The translations under genes were made by a program, and so were the position numbers. Positions 24,094 through 33,867 of a stretch of 64,000 bases of DNA are shown in pieces. Source of the DNA: Enterobacter cloacae complex sp. ECNIH7 (GTDB lineage Bacteria > Pseudomonadota > Gammaproteobacteria > Enterobacterales > Enterobacteriaceae); NCBI RefSeq assembly GCF_002208095.1, contig NZ_CP017990.1, positions 1,178,001-1,242,000 of the forward strand. Direction: 5' to 3'. Within the stretch, counting starts at the first letter, position 1. Each line of letters starts with the position of its first letter. The notes beneath the pieces are model-generated. The model was not told the DNA's origin. It was given only the letters and a program-made list of their open reading frames with translations, and did not search any database.

Positions 24094-25746
24094 ATGAAGT
24101 TAATGAAGCGGGGCGTCGCGCTGGCGCTCATCGCCGCATGGGGCCTGGTAAGCCTGCCCGCGCAGGCGTATGAAAAAGACAAAACCTATAAAATCACCAT
24201 TCTGCATACCAACGATCACCACGGTCATTTCTGGCGCAGCGAATACGGCGAATATGGACTGTCGGCACAAAAAACGCTGGTGGACGGCATTCGTAAAGAG
24301 GTGGCGGCCCAGGGCGGCAGCGTGCTGCTGCTGTCGGGAGGCGATATCAATACCGGCGTGCCGGAATCCGATTTACAGGACGCGGAACCTGATTTTCGCG
24401 GCATGAACCTGATTGGCTACGACGCGATGGCCGTGGGTAACCACGAATTCGATAATCCGCTGACCGTGCTGCGTCAGCAGGAAAAATGGGCCAAATTCCC
24501 CTTCCTCTCCGCTAATATTTACCAGAAAAGCACCGGCGAACGCCTGTTTAAGCCGTGGGCGCTGTTTAAGCGCCAGGATCTGAAAATTGCGGTCATTGGT
24601 TTAACCACCGACGATACGGCGAAAATTGGCAACCCCGAGTTCTTTACCGATATCGAATTCCGCAAACCGGCAGACGAAGCGAAGCTGGTAATCCAGGAGC
24701 TGCAGCAAAACGAAAAGCCGGACGTGATTATCGCCACCACGCATATGGGGCACTACGACAACGGCGAGCACGGCTCTAACGCGCCCGGCGACGTGGAAAT
24801 GGCGCGCAGCCTGCCCGCGGGCTCGCTGGCAATGATTGTGGGCGGTCACTCACAGGATCCGGTGTGCATGGCCTCGGAGAACAAAAAGCAGGTGGACTAC
24901 GTGCCGGGCACGCCGTGCGCGCCGGACCGTCAGAACGGTATCTGGATTGTTCAGGCGCACGAGTGGGGCAAATACGTCGGCCGGGCGGATTTCGAGTTCC
25001 GTAACGGCGAAATGAAGCTGGTTCATTATCAGCTCATCCCGGTCAACCTGAAGAAGAAAGTCACCTACCCGGACGGGAAAAGTGAGCGCGTACACTACAC
25101 GCCAGAGATCGCTGAAAACCAGCAGATGCTCTCCCTGCTGACGCCGTTCCAGAACAAAGGCAAGGCGCAGCTGGACGTGAAAATCGGCACGCTGAACGGT
25201 CGTCTGGAGGGGGACCGCAGTAAAGTTCGCTTCGTGCAGACCAACATGGGGCACCTGGTGCTGGCGGCGCAAATGGCGCGTACCGGCGCTGACTTCGGCG
25301 TGATGAGCGGCGGCGGTATTCGTGATTCCATCGAGGGCGGAAACATTACCTATAAAGACGTCCTGAAGGTGCAGCCGTTCGGCAACGTGGTGGTCTATGC
25401 GGACATGAGCGGGAAAGAGGTGATTGACTACCTGACCGCCGTGGCGCAGATGAAGCCGGATTCCGGGGCCTATCCGCAGTTTGCCAACGTCAGCTTTGTG
25501 GCGAAAGACGGAAAGCTTAACGACCTGAAGATCAAAGGCGAACCGGTTGACCCGGCTAAAACGTACCGTCTGGCGACGTTAAGCTTTAACGCCACCGGCG
25601 GCGACGGCTATCCGCACATTGATAACAAACCGGGATACGTGAATACCGGCTTTATTGATGCGGAAGTGCTGAAGCAGTTTATCGAGCAGAATTCGCCGAT
25701 TGACGTGAATGCCTACGAGCCGAAAGGTGAGGTGAGCTGGCAGTAG
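24094..25746 (+). CDS. ushA: Periplasmic UDP-sugar hydrolase / 5'-nucleotidase
   Basis: 550 aa dimetal phosphoesterase degrading UDP-glucose and nucleotides in the periplasm for nucleoside uptake. Signal peptide MKLMKRGVALALIAAWGLVSLPAQA; metal-binding motifs HTNDHHGHF, GGDINTG, GNHEFDN, THMGHY and GGHSQDP; C-terminal substrate domain with GGDGYPHI. The start at 24094 gives a proper signal peptide and has a GGGAGAGAG ribosome-binding site. Confidence 0.97.
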   Translation: MKLMKRGVALALIAAWGLVSLPAQAYEKDKTYKITILHTNDHHGHFWRSEYGEYGLSAQKTLVDGIRKEVAAQGGSVLLLSGGDINTGVPESDLQDAEPDFRGMNLIGYDAMAVGNHEFDNPLTVLRQQEKWAKFPFLSANIYQKSTGERLFKPWALFKRQDLKIAVIGLTTDDTAKIGNPEFFTDIEFRKPADEAKLVIQELQQNEKPDVIIATTHMGHYDNGEHGSNAPGDVEMARSLPAGSLAMIVGGHSQDPVCMASENKKQVDYVPGTPCAPDRQNGIWIVQAHEWGKYVGRADFEFRNGEMKLVHYQLIPVNLKKKVTYPDGKSERVHYTPEIAENQQMLSLLTPFQNKGKAQLDVKIGTLNGRLEGDRSKVRFVQTNMGHLVLAAQMARTGADFGVMSGGGIRDSIEGGNITYKDVLKVQPFGNVVVYADMSGKEVIDYLTAVAQMKPDSGAYPQFANVSFVAKDGKLNDLKIKGEPVDPAKTYRLATLSFNATGGDGYPHIDNKPGYVNTGFIDAEVLKQFIEQNSPIDVNAYEPKGEVSWQ

Positions 25747-25750
25747 TGGT

Positions 25751-25797
25751 GTGCGGCCTGATGCCCTCACCCCAACCCTCTCCAACCGGGAGAGGGT
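25751..25797 (-). repeat. Palindromic intergenic repeat, copy 5 (inverted)
   Basis: GTGCGGCCTGATGCCCTCAC...CCGGGAGAGGG, the reverse complement of the element downstream of gsk, including its GGCATCAGGCCGCAC tail. It begins five bases after the ushA stop. Confidence 0.8.
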
Positions 25798-25807
25798 GCG
25801 AACACAA

Positions 25808-25833
25808 AAAACGGTAACGCCTGTTACCGTTTT
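25808..25833. terminator. Bidirectional terminator between ushA and ybaK
   Basis: Perfect stem AAAACGGTAAC / GTTACCGTTTT with a 4-base loop, between the convergent ends of ushA and ybaK. The stem resembles the terminator after gsk, so terminator and palindromic repeat seem to travel as one unit. Confidence 0.85.
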
Positions 25834-25867
25834 GCTTTTACCTCGCAGCCGCTACCGGGCAATTTTC

Positions 25868-26463
<596 letters not shown>

Positions 26464-26469
26464 CGGCTC

Positions 26470-26548
26470 AACCGAAGGTCTCCTTCGGCATAATAAAAAC
26501 GATGAAATTCCTCTTTGACGGGCCAATAGAAATATTGGCCATTTTTTT
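26470..26548 (+). ncRNA. chiX: ChiX (SroB/MicM) small RNA
   Basis: Hfq-dependent small RNA of about 79 nt that represses the chitoporin gene chiP. It sits between ybaK and ybaP exactly as in E. coli. It has a 5' hairpin (CCGAAGG/CCTTCGG), a single-stranded seed region ATGAAATTCCTCTTTGACGG as in E. coli ChiX, and a terminator stem GGCCAATA/TATTGGCC followed by seven Ts. Its last bases overlap the ybaP stop codon on the other strand. Confidence 0.88.
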
Positions 26549-27341
26549 ATTTCAACAGTGACGGCAAATTCCCTTCTCCGTACAAATGTAACGCCCCAAC
26601 CGCCACCACGTAATGCCCCGCGGGCAAAGCGTGCAGCGTCTGCCGCCAGGCTTTGTTGCGCGCGTTCATCAGCACATCATACAGCGATTCGCTGAACGTC
26701 GACGGTAACGCCAGCTTGCCGTCCTCAGGCGGCGCGTCCAGCCACCAGCCAATCATGGTCTGCAGCAGGCGCGCGTTGGTGTGCCAGTGGGTCAACGTAT
26801 CATCCAGCAGCATCAGGCCGTCGTCGGGAAGCTGCCGCAGAAGCGCAATCTGGCTGTCCGTCCCTTCCAGCTCGATGACGGGCAGGCTGCGCGCCCTTGC
26901 CGCGTTCAGCAGCTGATAATCAATGCCGTAGTCACCGCGCAGTCCCAGACGCTGCGCCTGCGTGGCCTGCAGCACCATCGCAATTTGCCAGAGCGGCAGG
27001 GTGTCAATCATGGAGAGCGACACGCCGGTTTCATCCGCGACGCGCGTCAGTTCGGCAAGCCGGGCATCATCCAGACGTTCCGCCAGGCTAAGATCGCTTT
27101 CCAGCCCGGCAAACGGCGACTCCTGGCCTGAAATGTCCGCCTCAACGACCAGCGCGTCGGCGCGTTTCAGCAGTTTAATCAGCCCGGGTGGCAGGGGAGA
27201 CATATCCTGTGTACCCATATGGATGCTGCCGACCAGATGCAGGTGCTGCCCGCCGGGGAGAGAGATATCCAGACCGGGCCAGGCGTAACGGCGAGGAAAG
27301 AGGGCGCGAAACGATGCTTTTATACGATTAAACAGACCCAT
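26547..27341 (-). CDS. ybaP: TraB/GumN-family protein YbaP
   Basis: 264 aa, the same length as E. coli YbaP. TraB/GumN (ChaN-Tiki-like) fold with the two family motifs: LVGSIHMGTQD near the N-terminus and VAVGALHLYGEGN at the C-terminus, which carry the putative metal or catalytic residues. A hydrolase role is suspected for the family but unproven. The start at 27341 (MGLFNRIKASFRAL) follows the E. coli protein. Its 3' end overlaps the chiX terminator. Confidence 0.92.
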   Translation of the reverse strand: MGLFNRIKASFRALFPRRYAWPGLDISLPGGQHLHLVGSIHMGTQDMSPLPPGLIKLLKRADALVVEADISGQESPFAGLESDLSLAERLDDARLAELTRVADETGVSLSMIDTLPLWQIAMVLQATQAQRLGLRGDYGIDYQLLNAARARSLPVIELEGTDSQIALLRQLPDDGLMLLDDTLTHWHTNARLLQTMIGWWLDAPPEDGKLALPSTFSESLYDVLMNARNKAWRQTLHALPAGHYVVAVGALHLYGEGNLPSLLK

Positions 27342-27391
27342 ACGCGCTCCATGAATGGAAAGGTTCATGCTAGCGCGTACGGGTACAAGGT

Positions 27392-29890
27392 TCAATCCTT
27401 CGGTTTAAAGCGCAGCAGGCGGTTGGCGTTGCTCACCACGGTAATGGAGGAAAGCGCCATCGCCGCACCCGCGACCACCGGGTTAAGCAGCGTGCCGGTC
27501 AGCGGCCATAAAATCCCGGCCGCGATTGGGATACCGAGGGTGTTATAGACGAACGCTCCCAGTAAGTTCTGCTTCATGTTGCGCAGCGTGGCTTTTGAAA
27601 TGGCCAGCGCGTCGGCAACGCCCATCAGGCTGTGGCGCATCAGCGTAATTGCAGCGGTTTCGATGGCGACATCGCTCCCGCCGCCCATGGCAATCCCCAC
27701 GTCCGCCTGGGCCAGCGCCGGGGCATCGTTGATGCCGTCGCCGACCATCGCCACCTGACGACCCTGGCTTTGCAGCTTCTTGATGGCGTCCGCTTTACCG
27801 TCCGGCAGCACGCCTGCAATGACCTCATCAATTCCGGCTTCTTTCGCGATGGCGTTGGCCGTTGTCGGATTGTCCCCGGTCAGCATCACCAGACGATAGC
27901 CCGCACGGTGCAGACGCTGCAGGGCGTCCACGCTGTCCTGGCGAAGCGGATCGCGCACGGCCAGCAGCGCGGCGGCTTTGCCATCTATCGCCAGCAGAAC
28001 CGGCGTGGCGCCCCGAGACGCCTGCGCCTTCAGCTCGCTTTCCAGCTCGGCGGTATCAATACCGTTTTCATTGAGCAATGCCTGGTTACCCAGCAGCAGC
28101 GCGTGGCCTTCTGCTTCACCGCTGACGCCGAGCCCGCGCAGGGTGCGGAAATTGCTGACCTGCGGCAGGGCAGAAGCATTCGCTTTATCGAGAATGGCGC
28201 GCGCCAGCGGATGGCTGGAGCCTTGCTCCAGCGCGGCGGCGAGACGCAGCGCCTCCTCTTGCGCGATGCCTGCGGTAGTGACGGCCACCACCTGCGGTTT
28301 GCCTTCGGTCAGCGTGCCGGTTTTATCAAACACCAGCGTGTCGAGGGTGCTGGCCCGCTGCAGCGCGTCCGCGTCCCGCACCAGTACGCCAAATTCGGCC
28401 GCGCGGCCTACGCCGGAGATAATCGACATCGGCGTCGCCAGGCCAAGGGCGCAAGGACAGGCGATGATCAGCACCGTGGTGGCGATCACCAGGGTGTAAA
28501 CAATCTGCGGTGCCGGGCCGAAGAAATACCAGATCGCCGCGCTCAGCAGGGCAATGCCGACCACCACCGGCACAAAAATGGCCGAGATTTTGTCTGCAAG
28601 CTGGCCAATTTCCGGCTTGCTGCTCTGGGCCTGACGCACCATGCGGATAATACGCGACAGCGTCGTGTGGCTGCCGACGGCGCTGGCGGTAAACAGCACG
28701 CTGCCGTCCTGCACCACCGTACCCGCATGAACGGCGTCGCCGTCTGTTTTCTGCTGGGGAATGGGCTCGCCGGTCAGCATCGCTTCATCCAGCCAGGCTT
28801 CGCCCTGGGTTATCTTGCCGTCAACGGGAACGCGATCGCCCGTCGTCAGGCGCAGCGTCATGCCGGGCTGAACTTCCGCCAGCGGGACGCTTTTCTCCCC
28901 CTCGTCCGTGACCACGCGGGCCGTCGGCGGGGTTAAATCAAGCAATCTTTCCAGCGCTTTCGAGGAGCGCTGACGGGCGCGGGCTTCCAGCATATGGCCC
29001 AGGTTAATCAGGCCGATAATCATCGCGCTCGCTTCATAGTAGAGATGGCGCGCCTCCATCGGGAACCACTGGGGCCAGACGTTCACGCTCATCGAATAGA
29101 GCCACGCCGCGCCGGTACCGAGCGCCACCAGCGTATCCATCGTCGCGGTGCGGTTTTTCAGGCTCTTCCAGGCGCTAGTGTAAAAATGCCCGCCTGCAAA
29201 CACCATCACCGCAAGGGTAATCAGGCCAATCACCAGCCACAGCGTGCGGTTGTCGTCGGTGACCATCATGTTGTCACCCATCATGCCCCACACCATCACC
29301 GGAATACCCACCAGCAGGGCGACAATCGCCTGCCAGCGGAAGCGCTTCATGGTGGCGATAGCCGTTTCCTGCTGGCGCTCGCGGCGTTCGGCATCATCTT
29401 CGATGGCCTCCGCGCCGTAGCCCGCTTTTTCAACGGCCTGCACTAAATCTGCGGCGGAGGCGCTGCCCATCACCAGCGCAGTGCGCTCCGCGAGGTTTAC
29501 CCGTGCCTGCGCGACGCCCGGTACGGCCTGCAAGGCGTTTTGTACCCGGGAGACGCAGCTGGCGCAGCTCATGCCGTTGATCAGCAGCTGTTGGCTGTCG
29601 TCAATATCATCAGCAGCCGGAAGCTCAGGAGTGGCCGCTGTCAGCGCTTCCGACGGGGATGATGACTCTGCCAGCGGTTTAGCCTTTGGGTGGCTTAACT
29701 CCGCCCCGTAACCGGCCTGCTTGATGGTATCAATCAGCGCATCCGCGCTGGCGCTGCCTGTTACGGCGGCATGATCGATAGTCACGTCAGCGCTTTCAAC
29801 GTCAGGGCGCTGTTCCAGGCTTTCTTTAACGCGTTTGACGCAGTGGCCGCATGAGAGGCCGTCCAGCGTCAGGTCGATAGTGTGAGACAT
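27392..29890 (-). CDS. copA: Copper(I)-exporting P1B-type ATPase CopA
   Basis: 832 aa Cu+ efflux pump of the inner membrane. Two N-terminal heavy-metal domains with CxxC at C14/C17 (GLSCGHC) and C109/C112 (GMSCASC), the membrane CPC motif in [13 protein letters not shown], phosphorylation site [13 protein letters not shown] actuator loop and [16 protein letters not shown] hinge. The start [14 protein letters not shown] matches E. coli. A slippery heptamer at codons 68-69 permits a short CopA(Z) product. Its CueR-controlled promoter forms the left edge of the prophage. Confidence 0.98.
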   Translation of the reverse strand: MSHTIDLTLDGLSCGHCVKRVKESLEQRPDVESADVTIDHAAVTGSASADALIDTIKQAGYGAELSHPKAKPLAESSSPSEALTAATPELPAADDIDDSQQLLINGMSCASCVSRVQNALQAVPGVAQARVNLAERTALVMGSASAADLVQAVEKAGYGAEAIEDDAERRERQQETAIATMKRFRWQAIVALLVGIPVMVWGMMGDNMMVTDDNRTLWLVIGLITLAVMVFAGGHFYTSAWKSLKNRTATMDTLVALGTGAAWLYSMSVNVWPQWFPMEARHLYYEASAMIIGLINLGHMLEARARQRSSKALERLLDLTPPTARVVTDEGEKSVPLAEVQPGMTLRLTTGDRVPVDGKITQGEAWLDEAMLTGEPIPQQKTDGDAVHAGTVVQDGSVLFTASAVGSHTTLSRIIRMVRQAQSSKPEIGQLADKISAIFVPVVVGIALLSAAIWYFFGPAPQIVYTLVIATTVLIIACPCALGLATPMSIISGVGRAAEFGVLVRDADALQRASTLDTLVFDKTGTLTEGKPQVVAVTTAGIAQEEALRLAAALEQGSSHPLARAILDKANASALPQVSNFRTLRGLGVSGEAEGHALLLGNQALLNENGIDTAELESELKAQASRGATPVLLAIDGKAAALLAVRDPLRQDSVDALQRLHRAGYRLVMLTGDNPTTANAIAKEAGIDEVIAGVLPDGKADAIKKLQSQGRQVAMVGDGINDAPALAQADVGIAMGGGSDVAIETAAITLMRHSLMGVADALAISKATLRNMKQNLLGAFVYNTLGIPIAAGILWPLTGTLLNPVVAGAAMALSSITVVSNANRLLRFKPKD
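29684..29690 (-). other. Programmed -1 frameshift heptamer in copA (CopA(Z))
   Basis: C CCA AAG in the correct phase at codons 67-69. A -1 slip reads GGC and then TAA (29679-29681), giving a 70-residue product with only the first metal-binding domain. E. coli copA makes the copper chaperone CopA(Z) of the same size by this mechanism. The downstream pseudoknot was not modelled. Confidence 0.8.
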
Positions 29891-29958
29891 AACAAAACTC
29901 CCGTATAATGAACTGGTCAGTAGTTGACCGGAGTAACGCTTTTCGCTAACTGTTATGA

Positions 29959-29989
29959 AGGTTAAACCTTCCATCAAGGGGAAGGTCAA
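29959..29989 (-). promoter_or_regulatory. copA promoter with CueR box, at the prophage edge
   Basis: Minus-strand -35 TTGACC (29984-29989) and -10 TAACCT (29959-29964) are separated by 19 bases, the long spacer typical of MerR-family targets. The spacer holds the dyad ACCTTCC-N7-GGAAGGT (29966-29986), the CueR operator. The -35 hexamer and most of the dyad lie inside the 20-bp att core, so integration regenerates the intact promoter. Confidence 0.9.
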
Positions 29990-29990
29990 G
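29971..29990. other. attL core
   Basis: CCATCAAGGGGAAGGTCAAG, identical to attR at 61889-61908; flanking bases differ on both sides. The left neighbour is host copA promoter DNA and the right neighbour is phage DNA. Confidence 0.92.
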
Positions 29991-30029
29991 CTTTTAAATT
30001 GCTGATTGAAAGGGATTTTTAAAATCAGC

Positions 30030-30067
30030 GTCCACATAGCGTCCACACTTCGACAAAAGTGTCCACA
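30030..30067 (-). promoter_or_regulatory. Integrase arm-type sites, left side
   Basis: Three copies of GTCCACA at 30030-30036, 30041-30047 and 30061-30067 (the complement reads TGTGGAC). Two more copies lie on the right side at 61776-61782 and 61787-61793. This fits the P2 Int arm-site core TGTGGACA as I recall it and the need for sites on both sides of attP. Confidence 0.7.
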
Positions 30068-30078
30068 TTACAAAGACA

Positions 30079-30106
30079 AAGCCCCGCTAAGAGCGGGGCT
30101 TATTTT
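30079..30106. terminator. Terminator at the left prophage end
   Basis: Stem AAGCCCCGCT / AGCGGGGCTT with a 3-base loop and a following T-run (TATTTTT). It separates the cargo gene at 30120-30440 from copA and could insulate the copA promoter from phage transcription. Confidence 0.8.
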
Positions 30107-30119
30107 TGTTAGAGCTAGA

Positions 30120-30440
30120 TTAATCTGCCGATAGATTTTCTGTGTTTGTCCAAAGGTCATAAAGGTTGCCTTTGACATAAACTTTTACGTGAGCGATCCC
30201 GCTAGTCCAACCCATAGATACTACCTTATCGACACTCAGTCCCTTCTTTGGCATCAAGCATGACGTTTTGAAAATTTCCTCCAAAGACTCTTTATCTTTG
30301 TGTTGAATTATTGACTGGAGCCTGTTGAATTCATCTTCAGAAGTACAAGCGGGATAATCTCCCTTTAGACTTGCGGCTAATGCCGACCCAGACACCAAAA
30401 GACCAGAGCAAATGAGTATAGCTGTGAGTAATTTATTCAT
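30120..30440 (-). CDS. Small secreted protein, prophage cargo at attL
   Basis: 106 aa, not recognised. A clear signal peptide (MNKLLTAILICSGLLVSGSALAA) is followed by a soluble 80-residue part with two cysteines (ACTSEDEF... and ...TSCLMPKKG) that could form a disulphide. The start at 30440 has an AGGGAAA ribosome-binding site. The gene lies between attL and ogr, outside the conserved P2 modules, and is flanked by terminators on both sides. This is typical of a lysogenic-conversion gene, but the role is unknown. Confidence 0.75.
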   Translation of the reverse strand: MNKLLTAILICSGLLVSGSALAASLKGDYPACTSEDEFNRLQSIIQHKDKESLEEIFKTSCLMPKKGLSVDKVVSMGWTSGIAHVKVYVKGNLYDLWTNTENLSAD

Positions 30441-30516
30441 GCTTTCCCTACCATTAGAATTGTTTTGCAATCACTGATGCATTTTTATTATTACTATTTT
30501 CTAAGCGTTAAATCAA

Positions 30517-30542
30517 AAAAGCCCCGAATTAACGGGGCTTTT
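30517..30542. terminator. Terminator after ogr
   Basis: Stem AAAAGCCCCG / CGGGGCTTTT with a 6-base loop, directly after the ogr stop on the minus strand. A- and T-runs on the two sides suggest bidirectional use. Confidence 0.85.
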
Positions 30543-30543
30543 A

Positions 30544-30792
30544 TCACAGAGAAAGGCTTAATTGATCCCTTCCATAATGGGACGCCGGGAAGGCATCGCG
30601 TGGGATGAAATCAGGCGGTAACGGTGCTGTACCTGCACGTTTTGTTACTTCCCTTTCCACGCTGTTAAGCGTGGTGAATGACCGGCTACATTCCAGATTC
30701 TGACACTGGTGATATTGCCGGATTGTCATATCAGTTATTTTACGGCTGGTACGGGTGCGGGCCATAGCGCCGCAGAATGGACATCTAAACAT
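30544..30792 (-). CDS. ogr: Late-gene activator Ogr/Delta family
   Basis: 82 aa zinc-finger activator of P2 late promoters. Cysteines at 4, 7, 30 and 35 give the exact Ogr pattern C-x2-C-x22-C-x4-C (CPFC...CQNLEC). The start at 30792 (MFRCPFCGAM) was chosen by homology over an ATG 11 codons upstream. It follows D on the same strand, as in P2, and should act with host RNA polymerase on the late promoters near 32026 and 48666. Confidence 0.93.
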   Translation of the reverse strand: MFRCPFCGAMARTRTSRKITDMTIRQYHQCQNLECSRSFTTLNSVEREVTKRAGTAPLPPDFIPRDAFPASHYGRDQLSLSL

Positions 30793-30831
30793 AATGATGG
30801 CTCCCCTGTGGGAGTTGAACTCCATTTCATT

Positions 30832-31968
30832 TTATTCAGTTTCCGCTATCCAGTCAGGTATTTTTGCTTCCAGCTCCAGCCGGGTGGTAAAACCGCTGTC
30901 GTCTATAACGTGCTCAGCACGCGCAATGATCCAGTCCTGATTATCTATTTCATCCTTAAAGCCGCTAACCGTCACGTGCATTTCGGGGTAAAGCTCAGCG
31001 CGGCCACGCGCCAGGGTGATTGAAAACTCTGCTGCGCCACGCTGAAGCTGTTGCCACTTTGCCGCCGCCGCACGTTTCGCAGCATCTTCATTCTGGTAGG
31101 TTTTGCGCAGTACATAGACGTTACCGTCTGCGCCCTCCATGTAATCGCCTTCACGACTGTTGCTCTTCTCTTTTTTTGGCTTTGCAGGCTTGCGGCGCTT
31201 AACGCTGACCTTTTTCTTTTTGCCAAAATTCAGATCCAGCCAGTAAGCCCTGACGCCGGTATACGCATCCCGATCGGCAATACGAAAGCGGTGCCGGTCG
31301 CCGCTCGTGCGGTCAATGCTGGCAGAAGGTAACGCCTTCCCGTCAGCGGTAACACCACCACCCGGCAGGATAAACAGCAGACTGCCGTTCTTGACGGTGG
31401 CAATTGCGCCCAGCATTTCCGCCATGCGGGTAAGGAATGACATATCGCTTTCCTGCGTCTGGTCGGCGTGATCAATCTCAATATCCATGAGCATTTCACT
31501 GATCTGCGCCTTCAGTCCGTAGCGGTGCGCAAGGGCTGACACAACGCGCTCAACGGTCACGTCATGCCATGAGACTTCGCGCTTTACGTTGAACTCTTCA
31601 CGAAAATCAGCGCTGCGGGCAGTAACGCCAATGGTATCTGCCGGGCCTTCGTGGGAAACCTCGTCAACCGTGTACAGCCCCTTGTAAATCAGCGGTTCAC
31701 CCAGCCAGCCAATTGATACGGCAAGCTCAGCCCCGCGCGGCGGCAGGGCAACCATACCGTCACTGTCATCAATGGATATTGACAACTGATCGGCATCAAA
31801 ACCCCTGTTGTCCGTCAGTGACAACGACATGATCCGATCATCAAGCTGCGTCAGCACCTTGCCGCCCATCGTAATGCTGAATCCCGGACTTTTTACCGCC
31901 TCTGTCAGTGAATCGTTATAACTGCTTACGGCGTCGTTAAGTGATTTGGTCAGGTCTGTAAATGCCAT
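30832..31968 (-). CDS. D: Tail protein gpD (late control protein D)
   Basis: 378 aa P2 gpD family (phage late control GPD) tail hub protein, sitting where gp27 sits in T4 tails. Residues 1-200 carry the hub-like repeats (VSIGWLGEPLIYKGLYTVDEVSHEGPA). A lysine-rich insert (KKKKVSVKRRKPAKPKKEKSN) near 255 lies before a C-terminal domain ending LEAKIPDWIAETE. The start at 31968 has an AAGGGGGAAA ribosome-binding site. In P2 it follows U; here it is divergent from FI because the FI-U block is inverted. Confidence 0.9.
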   Translation of the reverse strand: MAFTDLTKSLNDAVSSYNDSLTEAVKSPGFSITMGGKVLTQLDDRIMSLSLTDNRGFDADQLSISIDDSDGMVALPPRGAELAVSIGWLGEPLIYKGLYTVDEVSHEGPADTIGVTARSADFREEFNVKREVSWHDVTVERVVSALAHRYGLKAQISEMLMDIEIDHADQTQESDMSFLTRMAEMLGAIATVKNGSLLFILPGGGVTADGKALPSASIDRTSGDRHRFRIADRDAYTGVRAYWLDLNFGKKKKVSVKRRKPAKPKKEKSNSREGDYMEGADGNVYVLRKTYQNEDAAKRAAAAKWQQLQRGAAEFSITLARGRAELYPEMHVTVSGFKDEIDNQDWIIARAEHVIDDSGFTTRLELEAKIPDWIAETE

Positions 31969-32025
31969 GCTTTCCCCCTTCTTCCGGCGAAGGATCCCAC
32001 GCGCGCGGGAGAGACCAAATCGGTT

Positions 32026-32055
32026 TTTGTTGTCGCCGTCCGGCCAGACCCGCAA
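32026..32055. promoter_or_regulatory. Putative late-promoter operator between D and FI
   Basis: TTTGTTGTC-N12-GACC dyad, shared with the O/P divergent region (48666-48695), including the GGCCAGACC segment. Placed between divergent D and FI, it is the best candidate for an Ogr-dependent late control site. It does not match TGT-N12-ACA exactly, so this is inference from repetition and position. Confidence 0.5.
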
Positions 32056-32121
32056 TAGCGTGAGTGGCGTTCAGACATGAGGGATTATCACTGCGAACTC
32101 AATAACGTAATGGTGGCTAAC

Positions 32122-33303
32122 ATGTCAGAGACACGTTTCCACGGTGTACGCGTCCGGGAGAATACCGACCTGGTAACGGCCATCAATGACATTGAATCCA
32201 GTGTCATTGGGGTAGTTGCCGTGGCGGATGATGCCGACGCGGAAACCTTTCCCCTGAATACCCCCGTGTTACTGACGCGGGTTAACAACGTGCTGGGTAA
32301 GGCGGGTAAAACCGGCTCCCTGTACAAAACTCTTAAAGCCATCGCTGACCAGACCAGCCCGAAGGTTATCGTTGTGCGCGTGGCCGCAGCCAAGGAAGAG
32401 GAAGGCGCTAAAACGCAGTCGCAGCTCATTATGGGGGGCACAGCAGAAGACGGTAGCTATACCGGCATGTACGCGTTTCTAACTGCCGAACAGAAGGTGG
32501 GTTATCGTCCGCGCATTCTGGCCGTGCCGGGCTACGACACGGAAGAAGTGACCTCCGCGCTGTGCGTCATTGCACAGAACCTGCGCGCATTCGTCTACGC
32601 CAGCTGCTATGGATGCAAAACGATGGCTGAAGCCACCGCATATCGTGCGACCTTCGCCTATCGCGAGCTAATGCTCATCTGGCCTGACTTCATCGCCTAC
32701 AACCCGCTGACAGGAGAAAACGAAACCTTCCCGGCCCCGGCGTATGCCTGCGGCCTGCGTGCGCTGATTGACAACAATCAGGGCTGGCATAAATCGCTTT
32801 CCAACGTGGCGGTCAAGAACGTGCTGGGTATTTCTCAGGATGTTTTCTGGTCGCTTCAGGCCGAAGACAGCGACGCGAACGAACTGAACAACAAGGAGAT
32901 CACGACGCTCATCAAGCGTAACGGTTTCCGGTTCTGGGGCAACCGCGTTACGGACACCAAAGATTATATCTTTGAGGTTTATACCCGAACGGCACAGATT
33001 CTGGCTGACAGTATCGCTGAGGCGCAATTTGAATCAGTGGACGAACCGCTAAGCCCTGCCAACGTTAAGGACGTGGTCAGCGGTATCAGCGGCAAACTCA
33101 ATTCACTGGTGACGCAGGGGCGGCTAATTGGTGCTGAATGCTGGTTTGATATCCTGGATAACCCGACAACCGGTCTCCGTCAGGGGCAGGTACGTATTCG
33201 CTATAAATATACACCGGTTCCGCCAATGGAAGATCTGACGCTCTACCAGACCTTCACGGACGAGTATTTCGAATCGGCGTTTTCTTCCCTGGGAGGTGCA
33301 TAA
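32122..33303 (+). CDS. FI: Contractile tail sheath protein gpFI
   Basis: 393 aa (P2 FI 396). The major sheath subunit that contracts to drive the tail tube. Sheath-family blocks: DADAETFPLNTPVLLTRV, RPRILAVPGYDTEEV, MLIWPDF, GWHKSLSNV and GFRFWGNR. The start at 32122 (MSETRFHGVRV) was preferred over ATG codons at 32077 and 32110 for length and an upstream GGTGG. First gene of the plus-strand tail module. Confidence 0.95.
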   Translation: MSETRFHGVRVRENTDLVTAINDIESSVIGVVAVADDADAETFPLNTPVLLTRVNNVLGKAGKTGSLYKTLKAIADQTSPKVIVVRVAAAKEEEGAKTQSQLIMGGTAEDGSYTGMYAFLTAEQKVGYRPRILAVPGYDTEEVTSALCVIAQNLRAFVYASCYGCKTMAEATAYRATFAYRELMLIWPDFIAYNPLTGENETFPAPAYACGLRALIDNNQGWHKSLSNVAVKNVLGISQDVFWSLQAEDSDANELNNKEITTLIKRNGFRFWGNRVTDTKDYIFEVYTRTAQILADSIAEAQFESVDEPLSPANVKDVVSGISGKLNSLVTQGRLIGAECWFDILDNPTTGLRQGQVRIRYKYTPVPPMEDLTLYQTFTDEYFESAFSSLGGA

Positions 33304-33819
33304 ATGGCGGTTCCTCACAAACTGCGCCTGTTCACCTGCTTTGTGAACGGCAGCAACTGCATCGGCAAAGTCTCTTCCGTGACGCTGCCAAAGCTGACCC
33401 GTAAGACTGAAGATTTTCAGGGCGGCGGGATGATTGGCTCCGCTGCGGTGGATCTCGGCCTGGACAGTGGCGCACTGGATACCACGATGGTGGTTGGCGG
33501 TCTGGTTCAGTCGCTTTTGCTGAACTACTGCGGCGATATCGACGAAACCCGCTTCCGCTTCGCCGGTGAGTATTACACCGATGGCGAAAGCCTGCTGGTA
33601 GAGGTCGAACTGCGCGGCCGGATCACCGAAATGGACGGCGGCGAAAGCAAGCAGGGAGAAGACACCTCCGTCAGTTACACGATGAAGAACACCTATTACA
33701 AGCTCACCATCGACGATAAGCCGCTGTTTGAGTTTGATCTGCTGAACTTCATCTACAAGAAAGACGGCAAGAATATCTACCCTGATCGCATCACGTCTGC
33801 GCTGGGAATGGGTAACTGA
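33304..33819 (+). CDS. FII: Tail tube protein gpFII
   Basis: 171 aa (P2 FII 172), the subunit of the inner tail tube. It starts MAVPHKLRLFTCFVNGSNCIGKVSSVTLPKL, with the conserved MIGSAAVDLGLDSGALDTTM block. It follows FI with no gap, so the two are translated together. Confidence 0.95.
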   Translation: MAVPHKLRLFTCFVNGSNCIGKVSSVTLPKLTRKTEDFQGGGMIGSAAVDLGLDSGALDTTMVVGGLVQSLLLNYCGDIDETRFRFAGEYYTDGESLLVEVELRGRITEMDGGESKQGEDTSVSYTMKNTYYKLTIDDKPLFEFDLLNFIYKKDGKNIYPDRITSALGMGN

Positions 33820-33867
33820 TTAACCTGATAAGTGGCGGCACAGCCGTGCCGCCCGGAGCATTCAACA

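Noticed and set aside
27632..28936. 434-codon open frame opposite copA
   Set aside because: Antisense of copA; low-complexity Arg/His/Gln composition typical of a shadow.
30030..30067. GTCCACA repeats considered as a CRISPR-like array
   Set aside because: The units are 7 bp with irregular spacing and match integrase arm sites on both sides of the prophage; no spacers of constant length.
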